From an uncultured Bradyrhizobium sp. (GTDB lineage Bacteria; Pseudomonadota; Alphaproteobacteria; Rhizobiales; Xanthobacteraceae), in NCBI RefSeq assembly GCF_936928535.1, contig NZ_CAKZHY010000091.1, positions 62,001 to 126,000 of the forward strand: DNA of 64,000 nt. Direction: 5' to 3'. This document shows, piece by piece, positions 52,886 to 60,185 of the stretch (position 1 is the stretch's first letter; every line of letters starts with the position of its first letter). Position numbers and translations under genes: made by a program. The notes under the pieces were generated by a model. The model made no database searches. It was not told where the DNA came from and saw only the letters and a list, made by a program, of their open reading frames with translations.

Positions 52886-53050
52886 ATGGCTGTTCCCCTC
52901 ATGAGACATGAAGCACAAGCGCCCGCGCCAACGCGCAAGGCCGACCTGCACGGCCTCGCCTTTCTCGCAACCATCGCCATCGTCATGACCGCGTGGATCG
53001 GCGCCCTGGTCTGGGCCGCAATGGCATTCCTGACCTGGCTTGTTTCGTAG
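52886..53050 (+). CDS. Small membrane protein (54 aa)
   Basis: ATG at 52886 with GAGGATCG before it; TAG at 53048-53050. A polar start (M-R-H-E-A-Q-A-P-A-P-T-R-K-A-D) is followed by one long membrane helix from about residue 24 (G-L-A-F-L-A-T-I-A-I-V-M-T-A-W) to the end (A-F-L-T-W-L-V-S). Codons are strongly GC-ending. A perfect CRP-type box lies upstream. Convergent with a 33-residue gene. Function unknown. Confidence 0.6.
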   Translation: MAVPLMRHEAQAPAPTRKADLHGLAFLATIAIVMTAWIGALVWAAMAFLTWLVS

Positions 53051-53063
53051 CGCGGATCGCGCG

Positions 53064-53165
53064 CTAAAACAGGTAGTGCACGATCTGCACGCCCTTGATG
53101 CCCCCGCAAACGATCATGGCCCACAGCGCTAGGCTGATCTGGATCGCATCCAGCATATTTCCCAT
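53064..53165 (-). CDS. Very small membrane protein (33 aa)
   Basis: ATG at 53163-53165 (or an internal ATG three codons on), stop TAG at 53064-53066. The product M-G-N-M-L-D-A-I-Q-I-S-L-A-L-W-A-M-I-V then C-G-G-I-K-G-V-Q-I-V-H-Y-L-F is a single amphipathic/membrane helix. Nearly every codon ends in G or C, unlike the overlapping alternative frame. GGGGATGGG precedes the internal ATG. Tail-to-tail with the 54-residue membrane protein. It may be a small regulatory membrane protein. Confidence 0.45.
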   Translation of the reverse strand: MGNMLDAIQISLALWAMIVCGGIKGVQIVHYLF

Positions 53166-53305
53166 CCCCGCGAATCACCTTCGATTTTTTCTTTGATCAA
53201 TCGCGTGAGGGCGTAACGAGCGCTAGTGGAAATTTGAGGCATTTGTTGTGCGCCGCCACAAGGATCCGCCTGCAAAAATACGGGCTGCCGCGATTTCCGA
53301 AAACA

Positions 53306-53333
53306 AATGAGGCGGGCCTCGGCCCGCCTCATT
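53306..53333 (-). terminator. Strong intrinsic terminator
   Basis: AATGAGGCGGGCC (53306-53318), 2-base loop, GGCCCGCCTCATT (53321-53333): a perfect 13-bp stem. On the minus strand it is followed by TGTTTTCGG. It lies 22 bp after the stop of the glycine-zipper protein gene (53356) and clearly ends that transcript. Confidence 0.85.
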
Positions 53334-53355
53334 CAGTTCAGAATCTCGCTCAAGC

Positions 53356-54138
53356 TCAGTAGCAGGCGCGCGGATCGGCCTGCACATACTGGCCGCTCGG
53401 ATAGCGGTAGTAGCAAACACCCTCGGCGATATAGTAGCCGGGACGCGAAGCGGCCGTTGCTCCCGCGATGGCGCCCGTCGCACCACCAATGACGGCACCT
53501 GCGGCTGCGCCGGAGGCTCTGCCGGAAATCAGTCCGCCGAGCACACCGCCGATGATGGCGCCACCCAGCGCGCTCGCGCCGGGATCGGGGGCCGGCGGCG
53601 GGGGCGGCGGTGGTTCGAAGGCCACGGGCGGACCCGGCGGCGGCGCGTAGGCCACCGGCGCGTCGTCCACATACTCTTCGGAGATATAGGCGGGCGGGCC
53701 GTCCATCCGCTGCGGATAATAGTACCAGACGCCGCCGACGTCCCACCACCAGCCGGGGCGGCCATTGTGGACCTCATGACGCCAACGTCCGCCCTCCCAG
53801 GCCAGATTGCCACGGTAGGCATGTCCACCCCAGTCGCGTGCCGGCGCCGGACCGCGCGCCATGGTGTGGCCGGGTCGAGGGGGCGGCCCGCCGGCATTGT
53901 GCGGACCGGGTCCGGGGGTCACATGGGCCTGACCACCGGGTTGGGGGGCGGGTCGCCCCGCCTGCGGTGGAGGACCTTTGCGCATGGTCTGATTGGCGGG
54001 CGGCGGGCTACCCGCGCCCTGCCCCGGCTTGACGGAGTCCCTGGGCGGACCTGCGTCCTGCGCCTGCGCGGACAATGCCAGCAGCGACATGGCCGAAACC
54101 ACGGGAATGATGATCTTCATGCGGCTGGACGCACTCAT
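53356..54138 (-). CDS. Exported proline/glycine-rich glycine-zipper protein
   Basis: 260 residues from the ATG at 54136-54138 (M-K-I-I-I-P at 54120 is an alternative). The signal peptide ends S-A-Q-A-Q. A Pro/Gly/Gln-rich disordered region (~25-100) leads to an aromatic segment with W-W-W-D-V-G-G-V-W-Y-Y-Y-P. A poly-Pro run precedes a glycine zipper (G-G-A-I-I-G-G-V-L-G-G-L-I-S-G and G-A-V-I-G-G-A-T-G-A-I-A-G), and Y-Y-R-Y-P-S-G-Q-Y ends it. Glycine zippers insert into or pack against membranes; likely outer-membrane associated. A strong terminator follows. Confidence 0.8.
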   Translation of the reverse strand: MSASSRMKIIIPVVSAMSLLALSAQAQDAGPPRDSVKPGQGAGSPPPANQTMRKGPPPQAGRPAPQPGGQAHVTPGPGPHNAGGPPPRPGHTMARGPAPARDWGGHAYRGNLAWEGGRWRHEVHNGRPGWWWDVGGVWYYYPQRMDGPPAYISEEYVDDAPVAYAPPPGPPVAFEPPPPPPPAPDPGASALGGAIIGGVLGGLISGRASGAAAGAVIGGATGAIAGATAASRPGYYIAEGVCYYRYPSGQYVQADPRACY

Positions 54139-54306
54139 CGGTGCCTAACCCCCTACTTTCAGAATTTGCCGTGGCCCGCGCAATAGACGATCGAATCGCA
54201 ATTGGCTGATGCCGGCTGACATAACTGGCCTGCCAAGGCCGGTCTGTCCCGTTACAAATGTTTAAGATCGCGGCAAATTTTCGTCCGGGCGGGACGCGAG
54301 CCTGGC

Positions 54307-54531
54307 TTAGCGCGCCGGCTCGATCACGTTGCAATTGCGTCGCCCCGACATCACGCATTCCTGCATCTTGCTGGCAGCGGTAAGGTCCCGGGCAAGCCAC
54401 AGGCCGACCGCGAGGAGCACGGCAGCAATGATCAGCCCCGCGATCGCGCCGCGACGGCTGTCGCCGGATTGGGGTTTTGGCGGAGCTTTAGGTGTTTCTG
54501 CCGGGTCAGGCTTGGTATCGGCTTCGGACAT
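54307..54531 (-). CDS. Small membrane protein with paired cysteines (74 aa)
   Basis: ATG at 54529-54531. A polar Pro/Lys-rich N terminus, one membrane helix (about 28-46: A-I-A-G-L-I-I-A-A-V-L-L-A-V-G-L-W), then a short outer tail with K-M-Q-E-C-V-M-S-G-R-R-N-C-N. Layout resembles the next gene upstream (54607): helix plus two cysteines 8-11 residues apart. Function unknown. Confidence 0.65.
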   Translation of the reverse strand: MSEADTKPDPAETPKAPPKPQSGDSRRGAIAGLIIAAVLLAVGLWLARDLTAASKMQECVMSGRRNCNVIEPAR

Positions 54532-54606
54532 GGAGACCTTGTCGCTCGGTGAGGCCGTTTACCACCTCTGCGACGTCGCGTCACATCCCCGCGCGGCCTT
54601 CGCCGC

Positions 54607-54843
54607 TCACCCCTTGGTCTGCCTCGCCGCTTCCTTGCGCAAGGTCTCGACCGCCGGGATCGCCTGTTGCGCGCGCGGCGCGCAGCTCGTCAGAATGAAC
54701 GCGGTTTGGGTGCACTCCCAGGCGGCTCCCAGGACGGTGCTCTCGATGGGCTGCGGACGCGCGGCCAACAGCACCACGCCTGCGACCGCCACTGCGGCGA
54801 CCACGATTGCAAGGGCCTTCAGGCTCCGCCGGAAAAAAATCAT
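54607..54843 (-). CDS. Small membrane protein with paired cysteines (78 aa)
   Basis: ATG at 54841-54843. A basic start M-I-F-F-R-R-S-L-K is followed by a membrane helix (about 9-28) and a periplasmic part with A-W-E-C-T-Q-T-A-F-I-L-T-S-C-A-P. Same arrangement as the 54307 gene, 75 bp downstream; they may be distant copies. A 9/10 CRP-type box lies 52 bp before the start. Function unknown. Confidence 0.65.
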   Translation of the reverse strand: MIFFRRSLKALAIVVAAVAVAGVVLLAARPQPIESTVLGAAWECTQTAFILTSCAPRAQQAIPAVETLRKEAARQTKG

Positions 54844-54894
54844 GCCCGTGCTCCGTCTCGTATGGCGACGCTAGGCGCCGCCGCTGGGTGTCCT

Positions 54895-54910
54895 TATGAG
54901 GGACATCACA
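54895..54910. promoter_or_regulatory. Near-perfect CRP-type box
   Basis: TATGAGGGACATCACA matches TGTGA-N6-TCACA at 9 of 10 positions. It lies 52 bp upstream of the 78-residue membrane protein (minus) and 192 bp upstream of the gene at 55102. Alone it would be weak; listed because three perfect boxes occur in the same window. Confidence 0.35.
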
Positions 54911-55101
54911 ATTCGGCAGTTTTTCCGGGCTACGATGGATCGGCTGGTTCAGCGATTTCGTTGACCTGATCGGCTGCGATTATGGGTGGCTTCGCGGCGC
55001 GTGGCGATGTACACGCTTCTGCGTCGCGTTGCGCCTGCTTGTGCCCAGCCGACGTACCAACAGTCTCCGATGTAGGATTGAAAGCGAGGAAGGCAAGGCC
55101 C

Positions 55102-55449
55102 GTGAGTGGATTTAGGGAACCAGGCTTCACAGACCGGCAGAAGGCGGCGCAGGAAGCGCGCAAGAATCTTCTGAACAAATTCAAGCAGCAGCCCGGGCCT
55201 GATGATCCCGCTGTCGCGGCGAAGCGTGCCGAGCGCGAGGCTCTTGCGGCAAAGCGTGCTGAGGGGAAGGCTGCGCGCGAGGCCGAAAAAGCCGAGAAGA
55301 AGCGCCTCGACGAAGAAACCAAGGCCGCCGAGGCCGCCCGGATCGCCCGCGAAGCGGAAGAAGCCGTTGCCAGGCAGGCCGAGCTCGAAGCCGAGCAAAA
55401 GGCCAAGCGCGACGCCCGCTACGCCGCCCGCAAGGCCAAGCGGAAGTAA
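55102..55449 (+). CDS. DUF6481-like charged coiled-coil protein (115 aa)
   Basis: Start chosen at a GTG (55102) after AGGAAGGCAAGG; the product begins M-S-G-F-R-E-P-G-F-T-D-R-Q-K-A-A-Q-E-A-R, the typical opening of this family. L-L-N-K-F-K follows, then a long Ala/Lys/Glu/Arg helix (K-R-A-E-R-E-A-L-A repeats). The end is very basic (A-R-K-A-K-R-K), which suggests nucleic-acid or ribosome contact. Cytoplasmic, no signal. Function unknown. An open frame upstream lacks any start signal. Confidence 0.75.
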   Translation: MSGFREPGFTDRQKAAQEARKNLLNKFKQQPGPDDPAVAAKRAEREALAAKRAEGKAAREAEKAEKKRLDEETKAAEAARIAREAEEAVARQAELEAEQKAKRDARYAARKAKRK

Positions 55450-55460
55450 GCTTCAACAAA

Positions 55461-55509
55461 ATTTGACCTGGAGCCCGGGCGCTTGGAGCGCATGCGCTTC
55501 AGGTCAAAT
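55461..55509 (+). terminator. Long-stem palindromic element after DUF6481-like gene
   Basis: ATTTGACCTG (55461-55470) and CAGGTCAAAT (55500-55509) form a perfect 10-bp outer stem. Inside, AGCGCATGCGCT (55487-55498) is a 12-bp palindrome. It begins 11 bp after the stop. It may act as terminator or be a dispersed repeat. Confidence 0.5.
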
Positions 55510-55618
55510 CATGCCGGACCAGCCGCGAACGCCGCGACGACGGGCCGTGGATCGGCAAGACGGATGCAGCGCATGCCGGGCTCGCCTCGTTCGAGGCGGC
55601 CGGCATGACGGCGGGAGA

Positions 55619-55861
55619 TCAGTTCTTCTTCATCATCCCATCGTCTTTCTTCATGCCATCCTTCGACATCGTGTCCTTCTTCATGCCGTCGTCCTTGGAC
55701 ATGTGATCCTTCTTCATGCCGTCCTTGGACATCGTGTCCTTTTTCATCATGCCGTCGTCCTTGCCCATCTTGTCCTGGGCAAAGGCGGCCGGCGACAGCG
55801 CCAGGCCAAGTGAGAGAGCGGCAGCCGAGACGCCGAGCACGATGCGGGTGCGAATGGTCAT
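55619..55861 (-). CDS. Pentapeptide MXKDX repeat protein
   Basis: 80 residues from the ATG at 55859-55861. The signal peptide ends P-A-A-F-A-Q-D. The mature part is almost only Met, Lys, Asp and Gly: D-K-M-G-K-D-D-G-M-M-K-K-D then units M-S-K-D-G-M-K-K-D, about nine M-x-K-D-x units in all. This recognised family is exported and of unknown function; Met/Asp-rich repeats suggest metal binding, which is inference. An upstream in-frame start (55915) would add residues before the signal peptide. Confidence 0.85.
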   Translation of the reverse strand: MTIRTRIVLGVSAAALSLGLALSPAAFAQDKMGKDDGMMKKDTMSKDGMKKDHMSKDDGMKKDTMSKDGMKKDDGMMKKN

Positions 55862-56207
55862 GAGAAATATTCCCTTCGAGATGGTGTTGTGTATGCGACA
55901 GGTGCCGCTACTCAATCTCGACGGATCGACACGCCTGCTTGTTACGCGACGTTGCGAACTTTTTTGCGTAAGCCGCAGGGCGCTGGCGCGATCGCTCCTT
56001 GGCCAAAAGCGTTAACGACCGAAACGCGAGGGTTCGGCGAGTGCAGCGCAGCAAGACGAATGCTTGCCGCCGCCTTCGATCTCGAACTATCAGATGAGAG
56101 AAGCGCGGGTGAAAGACCGGCTAGGATGGGCCTCCGCGCCGGTCTCAAGACCCGCCCAGATCACGTTACAGAAGAACCGTTCAAAGAAACTGTCCAAGGG
56201 GATACAC
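55862..56207. other. Gene-free divergent region
   Basis: 346 bp between the MXKDX gene (minus) and dctP (plus). No operator or riboswitch recognised; open frames that cross it lack ribosome-binding sites. It must hold both promoters. Confidence 0.4.
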
Positions 56208-57230
56208 ATGTTCACGCGTCGTCACCTGCTCGCGACTGCCGTCGCAGCCCCCGCCATCTTGCGCTTCGGTATCGGCACCGCGCACGCCGCGACCACGCTG
56301 AAGATCTCGCACCAATTCCCCGGCGGCACCATCGACAAGGGCGATTTCCGCGACCGGCTCTGCCGCATGTTCGCAGCCGAGGTCGCCAAGCGCAGCAATG
56401 GCGACATCGCCGCCGAGATCTATCCGAACTCCTCGCTGATCAAGACCAACGCGCAGTTCTCCGCGATGCGCAAGGGCGCGCTCGATATCTCGCTCTATCC
56501 GATGCCCTATGCCGGCGGCGAGCTGCCCGAGACCAATATCGGCCTGATGCCCGGCCTAGTCACCACCTACGACCAGGGTATGCGCTGGAAGAAGGAACCG
56601 GTCGGAAAGGCGCTCACCGACTTCCTCGCCGACAAGGGCATTATCCTGCTGACCTGGGTCTGGCAGGCCGGCGGCGTCGCCAGCCGCTCCAAAGCCATCG
56701 TCGCCCCCGAAGACGCCAAGGGGCTGAAGGTGCGCGGCGGCTCGCGCGAAATGGATATGGTGCTGCAGACCGCCGGCGCCTCGGTTCTGTCGGTACCCTC
56801 GAACGAAATCTACGCGGCGATGCAGACCGGCGCCTGCGATGCCGGCATCACCTCCTCCACCAGTCTGATCTCGTTCCGTCTCGAAGAGGTCGCGAAGTCG
56901 CTGACCTCGGGCGCGGGTGCCTCCTACTGGTTCATGCTGGAGCCGTTGATGATGTCGAAGGCGATCTTCGACAAGCTGCCGAAGAACCAGCAGGACATCC
57001 TGGTCGCCGTGGGCGAAGAGCTCGAAGCCTTCGGCCGCAAGGGCGCGCAGGACGATGACGTCGAGGTCGCCAAGGTCTACGAGAAGGCCGGCGCAAAGGT
57101 CTCGGCGCTCGATGCCGCCACCGTCGGCAAGTGGCGCGACATCGCCCGTGACACCGCGTGGAAGGATTATGGTGCCAAAACGGCGACCGCCGCCAACCTG
57201 CTCAAGCTCGCCTCCGACGTCGCTGCATGA
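56208..57230 (+). CDS. TRAP transporter substrate-binding protein (DctP family)
   Basis: 340 residues from the ATG at 56208, with CCAAGGGG before it. The signal is Tat-like: F-T-R-R-H-L-L-A-T-A-V-A-A-P, ending A-H-A. Then L-K-I-S-H-Q-F-P-G-G, A-E-I-Y-P-N-S-S-L-I, G-L-K-V-R-G-G-S-R-E-M (the Arg that holds a ligand carboxylate) and S-V-P-S-N-E-I-Y-A-A-M-Q-T-G. It binds an organic acid in the periplasm for the permeases encoded next. A twin-arginine signal implies export after folding. Substrate unknown. Confidence 0.9.
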   Translation: MFTRRHLLATAVAAPAILRFGIGTAHAATTLKISHQFPGGTIDKGDFRDRLCRMFAAEVAKRSNGDIAAEIYPNSSLIKTNAQFSAMRKGALDISLYPMPYAGGELPETNIGLMPGLVTTYDQGMRWKKEPVGKALTDFLADKGIILLTWVWQAGGVASRSKAIVAPEDAKGLKVRGGSREMDMVLQTAGASVLSVPSNEIYAAMQTGACDAGITSSTSLISFRLEEVAKSLTSGAGASYWFMLEPLMMSKAIFDKLPKNQQDILVAVGEELEAFGRKGAQDDDVEVAKVYEKAGAKVSALDAATVGKWRDIARDTAWKDYGAKTATAANLLKLASDVAA

Positions 57231-57781
57231 GTCACGGCCCTCTGCCGGATCGTGACGATCGGGCATATGCTGTCGCAAGGACCGGCCTTGCGGCAGCGCT
57301 TGATCGCGGCCTCGTCATCCTGAACCGCATCATCGTGGTGTTCGCAGCGCTGGCGCTGGTCGCGGCCTGCGCCATCCTGAGCTACAGCGTGCTCAGCCGT
57401 GCCTTGTTCAAGGCCGCAAACTACTGGCAGGACGAGGCGGCCGTATTCCTGCTGGTCGGCGCGACCTTCATGACATCAGCCTACGTGCAGCAGAACCGCG
57501 GCCATATCGGCATCGAGGCCTTCGTCGGCCTGCTCTCGCCGCTGGCAAACAGGATCCGGCTGTGGATCGTCGATGCAGCCACGTTCCTGTTCTGCGCATT
57601 TTTCACCTGGAAGTCGTGGACGCTGGCCAATGAGGCCTATGTCGACGGTCAGGTCTCGAACTCGATGTGGTCGCCGCCCCTCGCCATTCCCTATTCCCTG
57701 ATGGCGCTCGGCATGAGCCTGCTCTGCATCCAGGTCCTCGTGCAGCTGGCGCTGCCTTTCGCGGGAGCCAGGCGACCATGA
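57227..57781 (+). CDS. TRAP transporter small permease (DctQ family)
   Basis: 184 residues from the ATG at 57227, overlapping the dctP stop by 4 bp (ATGA). Four membrane helices (~35-58, 68-88, 102-122, 145-168). Family motif Y-W-Q-D-E-A-A-V-F-L-L-V-G-A-T-F and a conserved H-I-G-I-E-A loop. It pairs with the large permease; its stop overlaps that start by 4 bp. The N terminus is about 20 residues longer and more polar than typical. Confidence 0.92.
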   Translation: MSHGPLPDRDDRAYAVARTGLAAALDRGLVILNRIIVVFAALALVAACAILSYSVLSRALFKAANYWQDEAAVFLLVGATFMTSAYVQQNRGHIGIEAFVGLLSPLANRIRLWIVDAATFLFCAFFTWKSWTLANEAYVDGQVSNSMWSPPLAIPYSLMALGMSLLCIQVLVQLALPFAGARRP

Positions 57782-59136
57782 GCGTTTTCGGGATCGGTCT
57801 CGCTTATGGCGTTGCAACGCTGCTCGTGATGTTTTCGGGCATGCCGATCGCGTTCGCGCTCGGCGCGGTCGCGGTCGTGTTCATGGGCATCTACATGCCC
57901 TCGGCCTCGCTCGATACGGTGACGCAGAACGTCTACGAGGAAATGGCCTCAATCACGCTGCTGTCGATCCCGCTGTTTATCCTGAAAGGCGCGGCGATCG
58001 GCAAATCGCGCGCCGGCCAGGATCTCTATTCGGCCCTGCATGCCTGGCTGCACCGCGTGCCCGGCGGGCTCGGCGTTGCCAACGTGTTTGCCTGCGCGCT
58101 GTTTGCCGCGATGGCGGGCTCCTCGCCCGCAACCTGCTCGGCCATCGGCTCGGCCGGTATCCCCGAGATGCGCAAGCGCGGCTATTCCGGCGGCTCTGCC
58201 GCCGGAATCATCGCCGCCGGTGGCACGCTCGGCATCCTGCTGCCGCCCTCGATCACCATGATCCTGTTTGCGGTCGCCGCCGAAAAATCGCTGGGGCGAC
58301 TGTTCCTCGCCGGCATCGGTCCTGGATTGCTGCTGGTCTCGCTGTTCGGATTCTACGCCGTGTTCCGCTTCCGCCGGGAATATGCCGCGGCCGAAGCGGC
58401 CTACAAGAACGGCGGCCCGGAGTCTGCGATCCTCGCCCGCGACGAGTACACGCTCGCCGAACGCTTCAGCGTGCTGCCGCGCGTGATTCCGTTCGTGCTG
58501 CTGCTCACCGGCGTCATGGCGGCGCTCTATGGCGGTTACGCCACGCCGTCGGAGACCGCAGGCCTCGGCGGACTTCTGGCGCTCGGCCTGATCGCAGCGA
58601 TCTACGGCGTGTGGCGGCCAGAGGATCTCGGCCCCATCATGAAATCGACCGTCCGGGAATCGACCATGCTGATGATGATCATCGGCATGTCGCTGCTCTA
58701 TTCCTACGTGATGAGCTATCTGCACATCTCGCAATCAGCGGCCGAGTCCGTCGTCGCGATGCATCTGCCGCGCTGGGGGCTCTTGCTGTCCATTCTCGTC
58801 ATGGTCGTCGTGCTCGGCTTCTTCCTGCCGCCGGTCTCGATCATCCTGATGACCGCGCCGATCATCCTGCCGCCCTTGCGCGCCGCCAATTTCGACATCA
58901 TCTGGTTCGGCGTGGTCATGACCATCGTGATGGAGATGGGACTGATCCATCCCCCAGTCGGCCTCAACATCTTCGTCATCCGCAACGTCGCGCCTGACAT
59001 TTCGCTGAGCGAAGTGATCTGGGGCACCCTGCCGTTTGTGCTCCTGATGATGGGTGCGGTGCTGCTGCTGTGCCTGGTGCCGGAGATCTCGACCTGGCTG
59101 CCGGATTTGGTGATGGGGCCGGACGGGAGCAGGTGA
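57778..59136 (+). CDS. TRAP transporter large permease (DctM family)
   Basis: 452 residues from the ATG at 57778, overlapping dctQ by 4 bp. About 12 helices. Motifs: F-S-G-M-P-I-A-F-A-L-G, G-S-S-P-A-T-C-S-A-I-G-S-A-G-I-P, G-G-T-L-G-I-L-L-P-P-S-I, Y-A-T-P-S-E-T-A-G-L-G, and G-L-I-H-P-P-V-G-L-N. It couples sodium entry to solute uptake. With dctP and dctQ it makes a complete high-affinity importer. No regulator gene is adjacent. Confidence 0.95.
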   Translation: MSVFGIGLAYGVATLLVMFSGMPIAFALGAVAVVFMGIYMPSASLDTVTQNVYEEMASITLLSIPLFILKGAAIGKSRAGQDLYSALHAWLHRVPGGLGVANVFACALFAAMAGSSPATCSAIGSAGIPEMRKRGYSGGSAAGIIAAGGTLGILLPPSITMILFAVAAEKSLGRLFLAGIGPGLLLVSLFGFYAVFRFRREYAAAEAAYKNGGPESAILARDEYTLAERFSVLPRVIPFVLLLTGVMAALYGGYATPSETAGLGGLLALGLIAAIYGVWRPEDLGPIMKSTVRESTMLMMIIGMSLLYSYVMSYLHISQSAAESVVAMHLPRWGLLLSILVMVVVLGFFLPPVSIILMTAPIILPPLRAANFDIIWFGVVMTIVMEMGLIHPPVGLNIFVIRNVAPDISLSEVIWGTLPFVLLMMGAVLLLCLVPEISTWLPDLVMGPDGSR

Positions 59137-59234
59137 GGCAATCACAGGTGCCGTAGGTGGGTTAGACCTGTGGCTGCGCACAGCGCGGGCGCAGGGCGTA
59201 ACCTACCGCTTCTGTCTCCGCTGAGGCGAACAAT

Positions 59235-59262
59235 GGTGGGTTACGCCTTCGGCTAGCCCACC
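59235..59262. repeat. REP-like palindrome between convergent operons
   Basis: GGTGGG (59235-59240) and CCCACC (59257-59262) enclose TTAC-GCC-TTC-GGC-TAG, a nearly perfect hairpin. A related pair (GTAGGT...ACCTAC) lies at about 59155-59210. Together they fill the 136-bp gap between dctM and mvaB, which are convergent, and may stop both transcripts. Similar GGTGGGTTACGC elements are common in this group (from memory). Confidence 0.6.
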
Positions 59263-59272
59263 CCACGAAGCG

Positions 59273-60184
59273 CTACGAACTGGCCCGCTTCCTCTTCGCA
59301 TTCAGCGCCGTTGCCACCCGGCTCACCGGCGGCTTGCCGAGCACGACGCTCATCGCGTTCGTCGCCGCGAGCAGCTTCTCCATGTCCACGCCAGTCTTCA
59401 CGTCCATGCCCTCGAGCATGTAGACGACGTCCTCCGTCGCGACGTTGCCCGTCGCCCCCGGCGCATAGGGGCAGCCACCGAGCCCGCCGGCAGCGGCGTC
59501 GATGACGCGGATGCCCTCCTCAAGGCCGGCATAGAGATTGGCCAGCGCCTGCCCATAGGTGTCGTGGAAATGCATCGCGAGCTGTGCCGCGGGAATATTC
59601 GCCGCCACCGCACGCAGCATCTCCTTGGCTTTGGCAGGCGTACCCACGCCGATGGTATCGCCGAGCGAGATCTCGTAGCAGCCGAGATCCCACAGCGTGC
59701 CGGCAAGATCGGCAACCGCCTTCGGCTTGATCTCGCCATCAAACGGACAGCCGAGCACGCAGGAGATATAGCCGCGGACCTTCACGCCGTCGGCTTTGGC
59801 GCGCGCCAGCACCGGCTCGAACCGTTCGATGGACTCCGCGACCGTGCAGTTGATGTTGGCCCGTGAAAATCCTTCGGATGCCGCGGCGAACACTGAGACG
59901 ACCTTGGCGCCGGCAGCGCGCGCGGCGTCATAGCCCTTCTCGTTCGGCACCAGCACGTGGAATTGGGCGCCCTTGATGTGGCTGACGCCGCGCAGCACGG
60001 CATCGGAGCTTGCCATTTGCGGGATCGCCTTGGGCGAGACGAAAGCGCCGACCTCGACGGTATGAAGACCGGCTCCGACCAGCGCCTCGATGAAGGCGAT
60101 ACGGGCCTCGACGCTGACAGGCGTCTTCTCGTTCTGGAGCCCGTCGCGCGGCCCCATCTCGATGATCCGGACGGGATCGCTCAT
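59273..60184 (-). CDS. mvaB: Hydroxymethylglutaryl-CoA lyase
   Basis: 303 residues. The HMGL-like TIM barrel starts E-M-G-P-R-D-G-L-Q-N-E and includes metal ligands in H-F-H-D-T-Y-G. The signature is G-L-G-G-C-P-Y-A-P-G-A-T-G-N-V-A-T-E-D, whose Cys is catalytic. It splits HMG-CoA into acetoacetate and acetyl-CoA, the last step of leucine breakdown. It follows the methylcrotonyl-CoA carboxylase alpha gene by one base, so the two are translationally coupled. Confidence 0.95.
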   Translation of the reverse strand: MSDPVRIIEMGPRDGLQNEKTPVSVEARIAFIEALVGAGLHTVEVGAFVSPKAIPQMASSDAVLRGVSHIKGAQFHVLVPNEKGYDAARAAGAKVVSVFAAASEGFSRANINCTVAESIERFEPVLARAKADGVKVRGYISCVLGCPFDGEIKPKAVADLAGTLWDLGCYEISLGDTIGVGTPAKAKEMLRAVAANIPAAQLAMHFHDTYGQALANLYAGLEEGIRVIDAAAGGLGGCPYAPGATGNVATEDVVYMLEGMDVKTGVDMEKLLAATNAMSVVLGKPPVSRVATALNAKRKRASS

Positions 60185-60185
60185 G

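Noticed and set aside
53190-53200. FixK-type site (TTGATCAA)
   Set aside because: The halves have no spacer; FixK/FNR boxes need about four to six bases between TTGA and TCAA.
53129-53242. A 37-residue minus-strand frame starting at 53242, overlapping the 33-residue gene
   Set aside because: Codon use is not GC-ending and no ribosome-binding site precedes it. It has a plausible amphipathic start, so it is only less likely than the 33-residue frame, not excluded.
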